This document shows positions 1-9,200 of a DNA stretch of 63,831 bases, one piece after another. Below the pieces are notes generated by a model that did no database searches, was not told the origin of the DNA, and was given only the letters and a program-made list of their open reading frames with translations. This stretch comes from Candidatus Zhuqueibacterota bacterium (GTDB taxonomy: Bacteria > Zhuqueibacterota > Zhuqueibacteria > Residuimicrobiales > Residuimicrobiaceae). The stretch spans positions 1 through 63,831 of the forward strand of contig CAUJEL010000048.1 of the NCBI GenBank assembly GCA_963169875.1, in the 5' to 3' direction. Within the stretch, counting starts at the first letter, position 1; the number at the start of each line of letters is the position of its first letter. Both the position numbers and the translations under genes were made by a program.

Positions 1-218
1 TTCTTTTTTCGCGGATCGATTTGATAAGGTATTTTGAGCATCTTGGCGAAAGTGCTCAGGGGGATGAATTCAAAATGGCCCGCTTCAAGAACTGGGATCG
101 TGGCCAAAATGGCTTTGCTGGATGCGTCAATGAAGGTGATCACTTTGGTTTCGCTGCGCGCAGGGTTGATGGAACATAGAACAATGGCTGCAAGCAAAAC
201 CAGGAGGTTATTTTTCAT
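1..218 (-). CDS. Partial secreted protein, N-terminus only (possible amidase/stalk-domain protein)
   Basis: The reading frame opens at ATG 218 and runs off the left edge of the window, so only about 72 residues are visible. It starts with a clear signal peptide (MKNNLLVLLAAIVLCSINPA) followed by a stretch ending EFIPLSTFAKMLKIPYQID. That pattern resembles the 'copper amine oxidase-like' stalk domain often found at the N-terminus of secreted N-acetylmuramoyl-L-alanine amidases. The start lies 26 bases after the stop of the rhomboid gene on the same strand, so the two are probably co-transcribed. The amidase role is a guess, because the catalytic part is outside the window. Confidence 0.6.
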   Translation of the reverse strand, partial: MKNNLLVLLAAIVLCSINPARSETKVITFIDASSKAILATIPVLEAGHFEFIPLSTFAKMLKIPYQIDPRKK

Positions 219-244
219 ACCAGGGCTTCCCACCGGCGTCCCGT

Positions 245-1081
245 TTAATCATCAGAAACCTTTCTGCTGGCCTTTTTGAGCAAATCCTTTTCTCTTTCGG
301 GCAAGGCGTCGTAACCGACTTCATTGATATGATCGAGGATGCGATCGATTTCTTCCTGTTTCTGCTTTTTGACGGCTTCTTTTCTCTTCAACGCCGCCAT
401 GCGCCGCCATTCGCGCTTTTTACGCAGGGTGAAGCGCCAATCCTGCCACAGCGGTCCCAGCCGCAGCAGGAGAAATCCGCTCAAGGCGCCGCCGAGATGG
501 GCCAGATGGGCGATGCCGTCGCTGACGCCGAAAACCTGGCTCTCGACTCCGGAGAAAACTGAAATGGCGATGAATATGGCCACCAGGTATTTCGCTTTAA
601 GTTGCACGGGAAGAACAAAAAACAGCAACAACGTCACGACCCGTTCCGGAAACAGCACGGCGAATGCGACGAGAATGCCATAGAGGGCGCCGGAGGCGCC
701 GATGACCGGGGCCGCTGAATGAGGATTAAAAATCAGATGGAAAAGGCCCGCGCCGATGCCGCTGAGAAGATAGAGATGCAGAAAGCGTTTCGATCCCAAC
801 GCGCGCTCGACTTCGCAGCCGAACATCCACAGGGTGAACAGATTGAAGAGAATATGGAAAAAGCTGCCGTGCAGGAACTGGTAGGTGAGCAGTTGCCAGA
901 GGGCGAACTGGTGCAGCACCTGATCCGGCCGTAAGGCCAGATAACGCAGCAAGGCTGCTTCCGGTCCCATGCGCGCGGTGAGCAGCTGACTGATATAAAT
1001 GACGGCATTGACCAGGAGCAGGCTGCGAACCACCGGGGTCAGCGCACTGCCCAGCCCAAAAGAAACTCTTCTTTCGATCAT
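245..1081 (-). CDS. Rhomboid family intramembrane serine protease
   Basis: A 278-residue inner-membrane protease that would cleave transmembrane substrates inside the bilayer. The family signatures are visible in order. An HxxxxHxxxN-like stretch (HGSFFHILFN, about residues 71-80) lies in the second helix. The catalytic serine is in GASGALYG (Ser130), and the catalytic histidine is in AHLGGALSG (about His195). Six or so hydrophobic segments fill residues 15-210. The last 65 residues form a charged cytoplasmic tail ending in a short helical motif (EREKDLLKKASRKVSDD), a tail type common in FCB-group rhomboids. The partial secreted-protein gene follows 26 bases downstream. The substrate is unknown. 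Confidence 0.93.
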   Translation of the reverse strand: MIERRVSFGLGSALTPVVRSLLLVNAVIYISQLLTARMGPEAALLRYLALRPDQVLHQFALWQLLTYQFLHGSFFHILFNLFTLWMFGCEVERALGSKRFLHLYLLSGIGAGLFHLIFNPHSAAPVIGASGALYGILVAFAVLFPERVVTLLLFFVLPVQLKAKYLVAIFIAISVFSGVESQVFGVSDGIAHLAHLGGALSGFLLLRLGPLWQDWRFTLRKKREWRRMAALKRKEAVKKQKQEEIDRILDHINEVGYDALPEREKDLLKKASRKVSDD

Positions 1082-1138
1082 AGCAACCGGGAGAAAAAGG
1101 GAGCGGCAGAGGTACGAGACACCTGCCGCGGTAATGAA

Positions 1139-1780
1139 TTAACGTACTTCCAGAAGAACGCCGAGCCGTACCCCAAATCCGGACAAATCGACCCGTTCCG
1201 ACATGGGCAGACCGGCGGTGGTATTCTCGACTTTGCGGCTGACCTTGCTGTTGTTGTAAAATACATCGCCGGTCAGGGTCGAGCGGCTGCCGATTTCATA
1301 ATAGATGCCCGCGCCGGCCTGCCAGCACCAGCCGTTGAAATTGCGCGTCTCGTTGGTCCCTTCCTCGTAATTCTTTTCCTTGGACCACAGGAACGCGTAA
1401 CCGAGATTGCCGCGCAACATGTATCCCATGTATCTGCCCATCGGCACCTTGACATTGATCTCACCCATGATGGGGATCACGGTACGCGAGTACTCCAGTT
1501 CGGTGACAATGGTTTCGGATTTGATATCATCGCTGGTATATTTGGCAACCTGTGTCTCTTCCTGGTAGGAGCGGTGGAACACATCAAAGCCGATGCCGAT
1601 GTCCACGGCTTCGTCCACGGAAGTGCCCCAGGTGCCTCCTATGGACAGGCCGCTTTTGATGTCATTCGGCTTGATGAATCCGGCATGGATGCCGAGCATG
1701 CCCCGCTGAGCAAAAGCAGCCGAAGAGATTAAAAGAAAGGTCAAGACGGCTGTCATCGAGCGGATGTGTTTGCTGATCAT
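1139..1780 (-). CDS. Outer-membrane beta-barrel protein, function unknown
   Basis: I chose the ATG at 1780 because it is preceded by a strong AGAGGAGG ribosome site and opens a textbook signal peptide (MTAVLTFLLISSAAFAQ, cleaved after AFA). The frame continues 96 bases further upstream, but that part is not signal-like. The mature protein, about 190 residues, has alternating hydrophobic/polar strands, aromatic girdle residues (YMGYMLRGNLGYAFLW) and a final strand (GFGVRLGVLLEVR), as expected of an 8-strand OmpW/OmpA-type barrel. Nothing in it indicates a specific substrate. The distance to the rhomboid gene is 57 bases. Confidence 0.8.
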   Translation of the reverse strand: MISKHIRSMTAVLTFLLISSAAFAQRGMLGIHAGFIKPNDIKSGLSIGGTWGTSVDEAVDIGIGFDVFHRSYQEETQVAKYTSDDIKSETIVTELEYSRTVIPIMGEINVKVPMGRYMGYMLRGNLGYAFLWSKEKNYEEGTNETRNFNGWCWQAGAGIYYEIGSRSTLTGDVFYNNSKVSRKVENTTAGLPMSERVDLSGFGVRLGVLLEVR

Positions 1781-1860
1781 GGAATGCCTCCTCTGGAAAG
1801 TCGTATTATGGCGCAATTGATACCTAATAATAGAAAAAGATCGCTTAAAAATCAAGTAAT

Positions 1861-2328
1861 TCATTGATCCGGCCAAATATCCTGCAACAGCTGCGCCACT
1901 TTACCCAGGCCGGCGGCGTCTTCCTCATCAAAGTCGTTCAGCGCGGCGCTGTCGACATCGAGAACCGCGCGGATAACGCCGTGGCGATCATAAACCGGCA
2001 CAACGATCTCCGATTGCGAGCGTTCATCGCAGGCCACATGTCCGGGGAAAGCGTGCACATCCGCGACGAGAACGGTCTCGCGGGTGGTGACCGCGCGGGC
2101 GCAGACGCCGCGATCCGGTTTCAGTTTCACGCATGCCGGCGGACCCTGGAACGGTCCCAACAGTAAATAATCCGGCTTGACGAAGTAAAATCCCACCCAG
2201 AAAAAGTTGGGGAAATACTCTTTGAGGATGGCGCTGGTGTTGGCCAGGGTCGCGATGACATCCACCTGGCGCAGCACCTGGGCGCGGATGCGTTTAGCCG
2301 CCCATTGATAGGACTCTTGCTTTTTCAT
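1861..2328 (-). CDS. msrC: Free methionine-(R)-sulfoxide reductase (GAF domain)
   Basis: A 155-residue single-GAF protein that reduces free L-methionine-(R)-sulfoxide to methionine, repairing oxidative damage in the cytoplasm. The family hallmarks are all present: NFFWVGFYFV, GPFQGPPACVKL, RGVCARAV and DVHAFPGHVACDERSQSEIV. The three conserved cysteines are Cys66, Cys76 and Cys100. The last, in the HVACD motif, corresponds to the nucleophile in characterised members. The length matches the family. It sits 16 bases after leuD on the same strand and may be a passenger of the leuCD operon. There is no sign of another signalling domain, so a plain GAF sensor is less likely. Confidence 0.92.
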   Translation of the reverse strand: MKKQESYQWAAKRIRAQVLRQVDVIATLANTSAILKEYFPNFFWVGFYFVKPDYLLLGPFQGPPACVKLKPDRGVCARAVTTRETVLVADVHAFPGHVACDERSQSEIVVPVYDRHGVIRAVLDVDSAALNDFDEEDAAGLGKVAQLLQDIWPDQ

Positions 2329-2344
2329 AAAGTTCCCCGGAAAG

Positions 2345-2845
2345 TTAACGATCGGTTCCCAAAATTTTGCGCGTGTGCGGGATCAGGCCGCCGTCGTTGA
2401 AAATGCCGATGACCGCTTCGGGCAGCGGCGGAAATTTGAAAACGCCCGCCTCGCAGCGTATGGTGCCTGCGGACAGATCGATTTCAATGGTCTCCCCCGC
2501 CTTGAAGACGTCCGGTGATTCCGGCAGGGTGAGCGCCGGCAATCCGGCGTTGATGCAGTTGCGGAAATAGAGCCGCGAAAAGGAGCGCGCCACCACGGCG
2601 CCGACGCCGGCATATTTGAGACAAAACGCCGCCTGTTCGCGCGAGCTGCCGCAACCAAAGTTCTTGCCGCCCACCACCACATCGCCCGGCTGCACCTGTT
2701 TGGCGAAATCGCTGTCCAGATCTTCCATGGCGATTTTTGCCATCTCCTGCGGATCGGTGACCGTATAGGTATATTTTCCCGGAAAAATGACATCTGTATT
2801 GACATCGTCGCCGTATTTCCACACCCGGCCTTTTATGATAGCCAT
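2345..2845 (-). CDS. leuD: 3-isopropylmalate dehydratase small subunit
   Basis: The 166-residue swivel-domain subunit of isopropylmalate isomerase. With LeuC it interconverts 2- and 3-isopropylmalate in leucine synthesis. It has the short archaeal/anaerobe-type form. Diagnostic segments are WKYGDDVNTDVIFPGKY near the N-terminus and GGKNFGCGSSREQA in the middle, followed by RSFSRLYFRNCINAGLP, which shapes the substrate pocket. A strong AAGGAG site precedes the ATG. The gene follows leuC by 17 bases. Close relatives act as homoaconitase or dimethylmalate dehydratase small subunits. The absence of other leu or lys genes in the window leaves the exact substrate open. Confidence 0.93.
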   Translation of the reverse strand: MAIIKGRVWKYGDDVNTDVIFPGKYTYTVTDPQEMAKIAMEDLDSDFAKQVQPGDVVVGGKNFGCGSSREQAAFCLKYAGVGAVVARSFSRLYFRNCINAGLPALTLPESPDVFKAGETIEIDLSAGTIRCEAGVFKFPPLPEAVIGIFNDGGLIPHTRKILGTDR

Positions 2846-2862
2846 GAGATACTCCTTTTGAA

Positions 2863-4116
2863 TTACAGTAAATCGCGAAAGTCGCTGATTTCACCGGTCA
2901 AGGCGCTGACCGCGGCGATGAGCGGACTGCTGAGATAGACTTCGGCGTCTTTGCAGCCAAAACGGCCCTTGAAATTTCTGTTCGAGGTGCTCAAGACCCG
3001 TTCGCCGGGCGCGAGAATGCCCTCGTGGTTGCCCATGCACGGCCCGCAGCCGCTGTTGACGATGGTGGCGCCGGCTTCGGCCAGAATCTGAATGTATCCC
3101 TTGGCCAGGGCTTCGAGAAAAATCGGCTGCGAAGCGGGGATGACGATCATGCGGCACGACGGATGCACTTTTTTGCCTTTGAGTACGCCGGCGACGATCT
3201 CGAAATCCTCGATGCGCGCGTTGGTGCAGGATCCGAAGAAAATCTGATCGACTTTGGTGCCCTTGACCGCGCCGATGGGCTTGACATTGTCGACGGTGTG
3301 GGGACAGGCAATCATGGGCTCGAGATCGCTGACGTCAAATTCCACCACGCTCTCGAATTCTGCATCCGCATCGGATTTAACCACCTCAAAGGGTGCGCGG
3401 GCGCGGTCTTTGAGAAAAGCCAGGGTTTTAGCATCGGGTTCCATATAGCCATTTTTGGCGCCGAACTCCACCGCCATGTTGGTCAGCACCATGCGGCTGG
3501 CCACGCTCATGGCGTCAATGGCCGGGCCGGTGAACCACACTGATTTGTACAAGCCGCCGTCGGCGCTCAAGTCGCCCATGATTTTCAGCATGACATCCTT
3601 GGAACTGACGCCTTGCGGCAGCGCGCCCTTGACGATGATTTTCATGGTTTCCGGCACGCGCAGCCAGATTTTGCCGGTGGCAAAGATGACCGCCATCTCG
3701 CTGCGGCCGATGCCGGTCGCCAGGGCGCCGAAAGCGCCGTAGGTGGTCGTGTGCGAATCGCTGCCCACCATAAGATAGCCCGGCAGGGCAAATCCCTCTT
3801 CCGGCAGGACCTGATGACAGATGCCGCGGTTGATATCGTAAAAATGTTTGATCCCCTGTTCCTGAACAAAGGCGCGGATATCCTTATGGTTCTGGGCAAA
3901 TTTATCGTTGGCAGCCGGCACACAATGGTCCAGAACAATCACATGGCGATCGGGATCATCGATCCGCGCCACGCCGATTTCCTTGAAGGTCTTGGATATG
4001 GCGGCCGTGTTGTCATGGCTCATGGCAATGTCGGGTTTGACTTCGACGATCTCGCCCGGGACCACTGGTTTGCCCGCTTTTTTGCCGAGAATTTTTTCCG
4101 CAAAGGTCTTGCCCAT
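2863..4116 (-). CDS. leuC: 3-isopropylmalate dehydratase large subunit
   Basis: The [4Fe-4S] catalytic subunit of isopropylmalate isomerase, aconitase superfamily, 417 residues (the short archaeal-type form). The cluster ligands are in FFGSCTNARIEDF and NSGCGPCMGNHEG. Other family landmarks are DHCVPAANDKFAQNH, YDINRGICHQVLPE, GSDSHTTTYGAFGALATGIG and the C-terminal STSNRNFKGRFG. I start at ATG 4116 because GTGGAG six bases upstream is its ribosome site. A GTG four codons earlier falls inside that site. A good sigma-70-like promoter lies 47-75 bases upstream. leuD and msrC follow closely, forming a three-gene operon. Confidence 0.94.
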   Translation of the reverse strand: MGKTFAEKILGKKAGKPVVPGEIVEVKPDIAMSHDNTAAISKTFKEIGVARIDDPDRHVIVLDHCVPAANDKFAQNHKDIRAFVQEQGIKHFYDINRGICHQVLPEEGFALPGYLMVGSDSHTTTYGAFGALATGIGRSEMAVIFATGKIWLRVPETMKIIVKGALPQGVSSKDVMLKIMGDLSADGGLYKSVWFTGPAIDAMSVASRMVLTNMAVEFGAKNGYMEPDAKTLAFLKDRARAPFEVVKSDADAEFESVVEFDVSDLEPMIACPHTVDNVKPIGAVKGTKVDQIFFGSCTNARIEDFEIVAGVLKGKKVHPSCRMIVIPASQPIFLEALAKGYIQILAEAGATIVNSGCGPCMGNHEGILAPGERVLSTSNRNFKGRFGCKDAEVYLSSPLIAAVSALTGEISDFRDLL

Positions 4117-4162
4117 GGTATACTCCACTGTAAATTCTGCGATAGGTGTTTTTTAGCTGGTT

Positions 4163-4191
4163 ATATTAGCACAATTTGGAGAAATTTGCAA
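4163..4191 (-). promoter_or_regulatory. Predicted promoter of leuC-leuD-msrC
   Basis: Reading the minus strand there is TTGCAA (4191-4186), a 17-base spacer and TAATAT (4168-4163), about 47 bases before the leuC ATG at 4116. The spacing and hexamers fit a housekeeping sigma factor. No leucine-leader peptide or T-box is obvious in the short untranslated region. Confidence 0.45.
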
Positions 4192-4249
4192 CAGAAAAGG
4201 GGACAGGCAGGGAAGAGCCGAGGAAGGGTGGAAAAACCTTCCCTGCCTG
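4192..4249 (-). terminator. Rho-independent terminator after the DUF483-like gene
   Basis: A perfect 12-base inverted repeat (CAGGCAGGGAAG at 4204-4215 with CTTCCCTGCCTG at 4238-4249, 22-base loop) is followed on the minus strand by TCCCCTTTTCTG. It begins 11 bases after the stop codon at 4260 and separates this gene from the leuC promoter. The long loop makes it less than ideal. Confidence 0.55.
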
Positions 4250-4259
4250 GTGAGGAAAC

Positions 4260-5609
4260 TTATTGCAGCAGGGCGGTCAATGCCGCTGCATCGATTACAC
4301 CTTTATGTAGATCGCCTTGATACGAAAAACTGCCGCAGTGCAGATAATGTACGGCGATGATGGGAATATCCATGCGCGCATTTTTCACCGGATTCACGAG
4401 TTCCAGGTAGCCCATGTTGATCGATTGCCCGCAGCTGTGGCACATTTCCAGACCTTTGGCCTGATGTTCGATCACATAAACGCGATCTGCCTGCACCTCT
4501 CGTGGCAGTCCATCCAGTGCTATCCCCAATGTATGCGCCTGCGCCTGAAGGGCCGGGTCCGCTGCCGCACCGAGAAGATGGGCGGTGCCATCGCCCTGAA
4601 GGATGATGCGCAGCAGTGCGGCATTGACGCGGCCTTCGCCGTGCAGGCTGCCGTCATAGCTGAAACTGCCGTGTTTGAGAAAGTGGTGCAGGAACAGATA
4701 GGGCAGTTCCATCTCCAGATTCTCCAGCGGATTGACCAGCCGCGCATAGCCCATATTAACCGTTTGCTGACAGACATTGCACTGTTCCAGTCCGCGCAGC
4801 ATGTGGTCTTCCACGTACGGCCCGTCCGTCCGCGGCGTGTTGGGCAAGGCAAGATACGAAGGCAGCAGCGCAAGGGCCAAATCCGGGCCATCCATCAGGC
4901 CGTCGCCATCAGAGTCCTTGTCCCGGTTGTCCAGTCCAAGGATGGGCTCGTAGCGGTCTTCGAGAAAGTCTTGATCCCCGTCAACATCACCCGGCAGGGC
5001 AAAAAGATGAGGATTGACTTCAAAGGGAGGCGGGATCGTGATCCAGTCGGGATCGCAGTGCACGGTTCCGAGCGCTAAAATGGAAATGGATGCGGCAATT
5101 GCCAATGAACGGCGCAAGGAGTTGCCAGCGGGAACCATTTCTGAAGGTATATGCTGGTCGCGGAGTATACGATGGATACGATGATATGCGGGCAAGAGTT
5201 TCCCTGTTGCACGACAATTTGGACAAGCCCAGTGAAACAGCACCCTTTGATCCGCAGGCGATAATCCGTTAACATCATAAGGTCTGCGAATAAAGTGCTC
5301 CACGCAGCAGGAGGGGTATCCAAACAGGCGGCCTTCGTCACGCTGGTGCTGCGGCGATTTGCTCAAGGGTTGACCATAAAAAAGCTGGATGTACTCGGTG
5401 ATGCATTCAGACCGGGCACTGAATATGACTTCCTCCACCCACGAGCCGTTGCGCAGAAGCCGCGGCACCCGTGCCACGGATAAACCAAGTTTTGCCAGTG
5501 TCTGTGTGGCCCGGAGGGGCAGAGCTGATTCCCAGCGGCTCAAGGGCTTTATGCCTTCCTGCGTCAGCAGGGCCAGACAGGCCAGTTCAAAATCAAGTTG
5601 TTTAATCAC
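4260..5609 (-). CDS. DUF483-like / lipoprotein-like fusion with duplicated CxxC module
   Basis: A 449-residue mosaic. I use the GTG at 5609 (GGAAA site 9 bases upstream). A longer frame to 5717 lacks support. Residues 1-150 carry RLFGYPSCCVEHFIRRPY and CPNC, resembling the DUF483 family. At about residue 164 there follows what looks exactly like a lipoprotein signal peptide: RR, a hydrophobic stretch and a lipobox-like GTVHC (Cys185). After it comes a TSP3/dockerin-like acidic calcium-binding stretch (DVDGDQD... DKDSDGDGLMDG, about 208-241). Two copies of a roughly 65-residue module follow, each with GLExCxxCxQxxNMGY, a NP turn and HGSFSY/CGSFSY. The function is unknown. It may be a fusion of two genes, with the lipoprotein half able to start at ATG 5138. 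Confidence 0.75.
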   Translation of the reverse strand: MIKQLDFELACLALLTQEGIKPLSRWESALPLRATQTLAKLGLSVARVPRLLRNGSWVEEVIFSARSECITEYIQLFYGQPLSKSPQHQRDEGRLFGYPSCCVEHFIRRPYDVNGLSPADQRVLFHWACPNCRATGKLLPAYHRIHRILRDQHIPSEMVPAGNSLRRSLAIAASISILALGTVHCDPDWITIPPPFEVNPHLFALPGDVDGDQDFLEDRYEPILGLDNRDKDSDGDGLMDGPDLALALLPSYLALPNTPRTDGPYVEDHMLRGLEQCNVCQQTVNMGYARLVNPLENLEMELPYLFLHHFLKHGSFSYDGSLHGEGRVNAALLRIILQGDGTAHLLGAAADPALQAQAHTLGIALDGLPREVQADRVYVIEHQAKGLEMCHSCGQSINMGYLELVNPVKNARMDIPIIAVHYLHCGSFSYQGDLHKGVIDAAALTALLQ

Positions 5610-5765
5610 GGGGCAATTTCCTTTTTTTTCGTATGACCTCCACGCCCGGTGCGCGTCGAGAATGGCCATACAGCCATTAAGACTGAAATACCTGTGCTGC
5701 AGGTCGGCGTGCCTCATCGACCTGCAGCAGTGTCCGGAGAAGATCAGACGGGCAGATCGCGTCGA

Positions 5766-6236
5766 TTATGGCTTTTCGGCAATGACAAATGGGGGAGAAA
5801 CGATCTTTTCCATGGATGCGCATTGCGCCTGACTGACGGGTTTATCGGGCAGGCAGCCGTGGTAAACCGGCACCATAAATCGATTGAGTTCATTAAAGAT
5901 GGATGCCTCATGCTGTTCTTCATAGGTAGCATGGGGCAACACGGTGATGGCGAATCCTTCCCAGACGCAGACGCGCATCACGGCTGTGGCCCAGCCGGTG
6001 TCCGTGCTGGTGCTCACGTAAATCGGATTGCAGCCTTCGAGGAAAATCGTCGAGTCGCTGTTGTTGTGAACCGTCACGCGGACGGTGTCCTGCGGCAGAT
6101 AGACGAGTTTGTCGGTTGTGACCACGATGGCCGGTGGCAGCAGATTGCCAGGATCAAATATTGGCAAAACCTCTTCACAGGCGATGGCCAGGAGAACCAT
6201 AAACAGCAAGGCGATAATCAGAACTAATGATCGCAC
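5766..6236 (-). CDS. Lipoprotein, function unknown
   Basis: A 156-residue protein with a short lipoprotein signal (MRSLVLIIALLFMVLLAIAC, lipobox LAIAC). The mature part has VVTTDKLVYLPQDTVRVTVHNNSDSTIF, the look of an Ig-like or 'intracellular proteinase inhibitor'-type beta-sandwich of the kind that opens many secreted proteins of this group. The start is GTG 6236, set by an excellent AAGGAGG ribosome site eight bases upstream. Three later cysteines could form a disulfide. It follows the large repeat protein on the same strand. The 156 bases between this gene's stop and the next upstream gene start (5610-5765) hold nothing recognisable. Confidence 0.75.
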   Translation of the reverse strand: MRSLVLIIALLFMVLLAIACEEVLPIFDPGNLLPPAIVVTTDKLVYLPQDTVRVTVHNNSDSTIFLEGCNPIYVSTSTDTGWATAVMRVCVWEGFAITVLPHATYEEQHEASIFNELNRFMVPVYHGCLPDKPVSQAQCASMEKIVSPPFVIAEKP

Positions 6237-6257
6237 AATAAACCTCCTTGAAACGAA

Positions 6258-6290
6258 CAGGATGGTGGTCAGGCGATGGCCACCATCCTG
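6258..6290 (-). terminator. Intergenic hairpin (possible terminator or attenuator)
   Basis: A perfect 11-base stem (CAGGATGGTGG at 6258-6268 with CCACCATCCTG at 6280-6290, 11-base loop) sits just after the stop of the 1034-residue protein at 6300 and just before the ribosome site of the lipoprotein. No T-run follows, so it may limit read-through or protect the mRNA end rather than terminate fully. Confidence 0.4.
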
Positions 6291-6299
6291 ACGATATGT

Positions 6300-9200
6300 T
6301 TAGCGCAGCAAGGCCATTTTGCCACTCCTGGTCCATCCCGGTGCAGCCAGACGATAGATATAGATGCCGCTGCTCATCGTGTTGCCGGAGGCATCGCGGC
6401 CATCCCAGAGCAGGCTGTGCTCACCGGCGCCGAGAACGCCCTCATGGACGCGTTTGATTTCACGGCCGAGGCGGTCATAAATGACCAGGCGGATCTCCAT
6501 CGTCCCCGGCAGCGCAAAGCGGATGTGCGTCTCCGGATTGAACGGATTGGGATAATTGCCATAGAGAACGAGCGTTTCCGGCACAGCCGGCTTGTCATCG
6601 ACGCCTGTGCTTCCGGAGACATTGAGGATGATTTCAATGGTCGTGGTGCCATTGCCCAGCGAAAATGGCGTGGTTTGTTCCATACTGGGCGCGATGCCGT
6701 TGAAATTAGTGTCGTAGCCGATCTTGCCGGCCTGTACATAATACTGTCCGGGCGGGACGCCGATGATCTCATAATTGCCATTCTGATCGCTGACGGTAAA
6801 AGATACAGCCTGACCATCACTGTTGATCAGATAGATACCCGCGCCGGACAAGGCGTTGCCGTTTTCGTCGACAACGCTGCCGGCAACATTCGCGGTGAGC
6901 GTCGACGCGCCGCGGTTATCGCCCTCCTTGAGCCGGTACCACATCTGGTTGAGGATAAAGTCGATGTCCGCTTTGACTTCGTCCTGTTCCAGATGCACCA
7001 ATTCGGCCTGAGCCGGATCGAACTGCTCTTTGTAGTATTGCAGCATGTGTCCGGGCGCAAAGCTCATCACATAATATTCTCCGGCGGGCAAACCCTTCAA
7101 AGAGTAATGACCATCCGGATCGGTGACAGCGGTGTAGAACATTTCCGATTGCGGATACATCATGATGGTGACCGCGGGTTTGGCCATGACCACCGCGATT
7201 TCCGGGATGTATTCCTGTTGCAGCATAAAACGTCCCGCTTCCGGTCTGTCATCACCGGGTTCCAGCTGACGTATGCCATAATCACCGCTGACGCGGCCGG
7301 TGATGGCGGCGGTGCCTTCCTGCCGCAGCGCCAGGCTGAAATTGGTTTCGCTTTTTTCGCCGCCGACCACCTGCACCAGTTTGCCCATTTCAGGCACGAC
7401 GGCATCCGGATAGATGGCAAAACCACCGTTGGCATAGACCGAGACCTGGTATTCACCTTCCGGCAGCCAGTCAACCGCGTATTGACCGTTCATATCTGTT
7501 ATGGCATGATAGGGCCAATAGGCGTATGGTCTGAAGGCGATTTCGCTGTTGTTGTGCTGGTAGCGAATTTCCACATAAGCGCGTTCGATCGGCGCTCCGG
7601 TCGCTGCATCCGTCACCATGCCGGTGATGGCGCCGTAGATCGGTTTAACGTTGAGATCAAAGTTGATCTCCCGGCGGCTTTCATTGTCCTGCAGTGCGAT
7701 GATGGCTGCGGACGTTTCATTGTCGGCGTGATCATGCCATTGCTGGCCAAAGCTCTGATTTTCCCAATAAGAAACATAGGCGAGATAGTCCCCCGCGGGG
7801 AGTGCCTCTACCAGGTAGAAACCTGAGCTGTCCGTGGATGTGTAGGCATAGATTCGTTCCGTATAGCCCGCCGCATCCGGCGGGGCGGACGAGGTGATTT
7901 GCACATAGGCGTTCGCGAGCGGCGCCCCAACCTGATTGCGCACAAATCCGCTTACGGAAGCCGAACCCTGCTTGATGGGCAGATTGAAATCGATCCGCCA
8001 GTCCGGGGACGTCTCATGGATGGATATCACCTTGGCCTCTTCCGGTATCCGCGCATCGGGCCAATAGCGATGGACGAATTGCCAGCCGTTCTGGGCATAG
8101 CAATAAGCCACATAATCGCCCTCCGGGATTTTTTCGATGCGGAATTCGCCATCAAGGCCTGTCACGGTCGAAAACCACATCCATTTTCCATCCGCGTTTG
8201 CCTGCGGCGCCGGCTGCAAATAGAAGTAGGCATGGGCTATGGGATTGCCAGCAGCGTCGGTGACTTTGCCGTGAATGACGCCGATGGAGGAGGGAAGCGA
8301 CATATGAAAATCCATGCCGCTGATTTCCTCATTCTCAGTGACATAGACTGTGTCGGCAGCAGCAGGATCTTCGACGCCCGGGAACCAGACAGTGATGCCG
8401 CCCCACTCGGTCCAGTAATCCGCTTTGAGCAGATAGGCGCCCGGCCTCAGGCCGGATAACTCGTAATAGCCATCCAGGTCAGTACCATAGCCCGGATTAT
8501 AGGGATCCTGCCATTGGCCGGCGTCGAACGCCAGGGGTTCCGCCTGCACATAGACGCGGCCCATGGGGTGGCCGTTTTGATCGTACACATGGCCGCTGAT
8601 TTTGCTTCCGGTGCTGAGGGAGAAATCGATGCCCGTCACATGATCGGGTTCGACCACCGGAATGAGGGTGGCCTGGGCGTAATCGAACACATGGTCATAG
8701 ATTTCGCTCACATACCCATCCGCGAGAACTTCCGCCACATAGTCGCCGCTTTTGAGTTCGCCGATCTCATAATAACCGTTCTCATCGGTCATGTTTTTGC
8801 CGTACTGAAAAGGTTCCGAGAGGGTTCGGACATAGACGACGGCGCCGGCGATGGGTGCATTGTCCTTGTCGGCGCGCACGTAACCGCTGATTTTGCCCGT
8901 GCCGACGACGACGGGTGTGAGAACGAAATCAATGTCCGGTGTGACGGCATTTGCCAGAACTCCGACCGTGGTGGCGGCGTCCTGGCTATTGGTCAGCTGA
9001 TAATATTGCAGCTCGTAGCCGTCGGCAAAGGCCATGACGATGTATTTGCCCACGGCCAGACTGTCGATGCGATAGGTGAACTGGCTGTCTACAACCGCAA
9101 AGCCCTCGGTGTAATCACCCTTGGGTTGATCAGGGTCGAGCGGAACCGCACGGACGTAAGCCATGCTGATGGCGCTGGAATCCAGGCCCCGGACGTGGCC

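Noticed and set aside
6276-7826. A 516-codon plus-strand frame opposite the repeat protein
   Set aside because: A shadow of the GC-biased repeat gene; its composition is unlike a folded protein and it has no family motifs.
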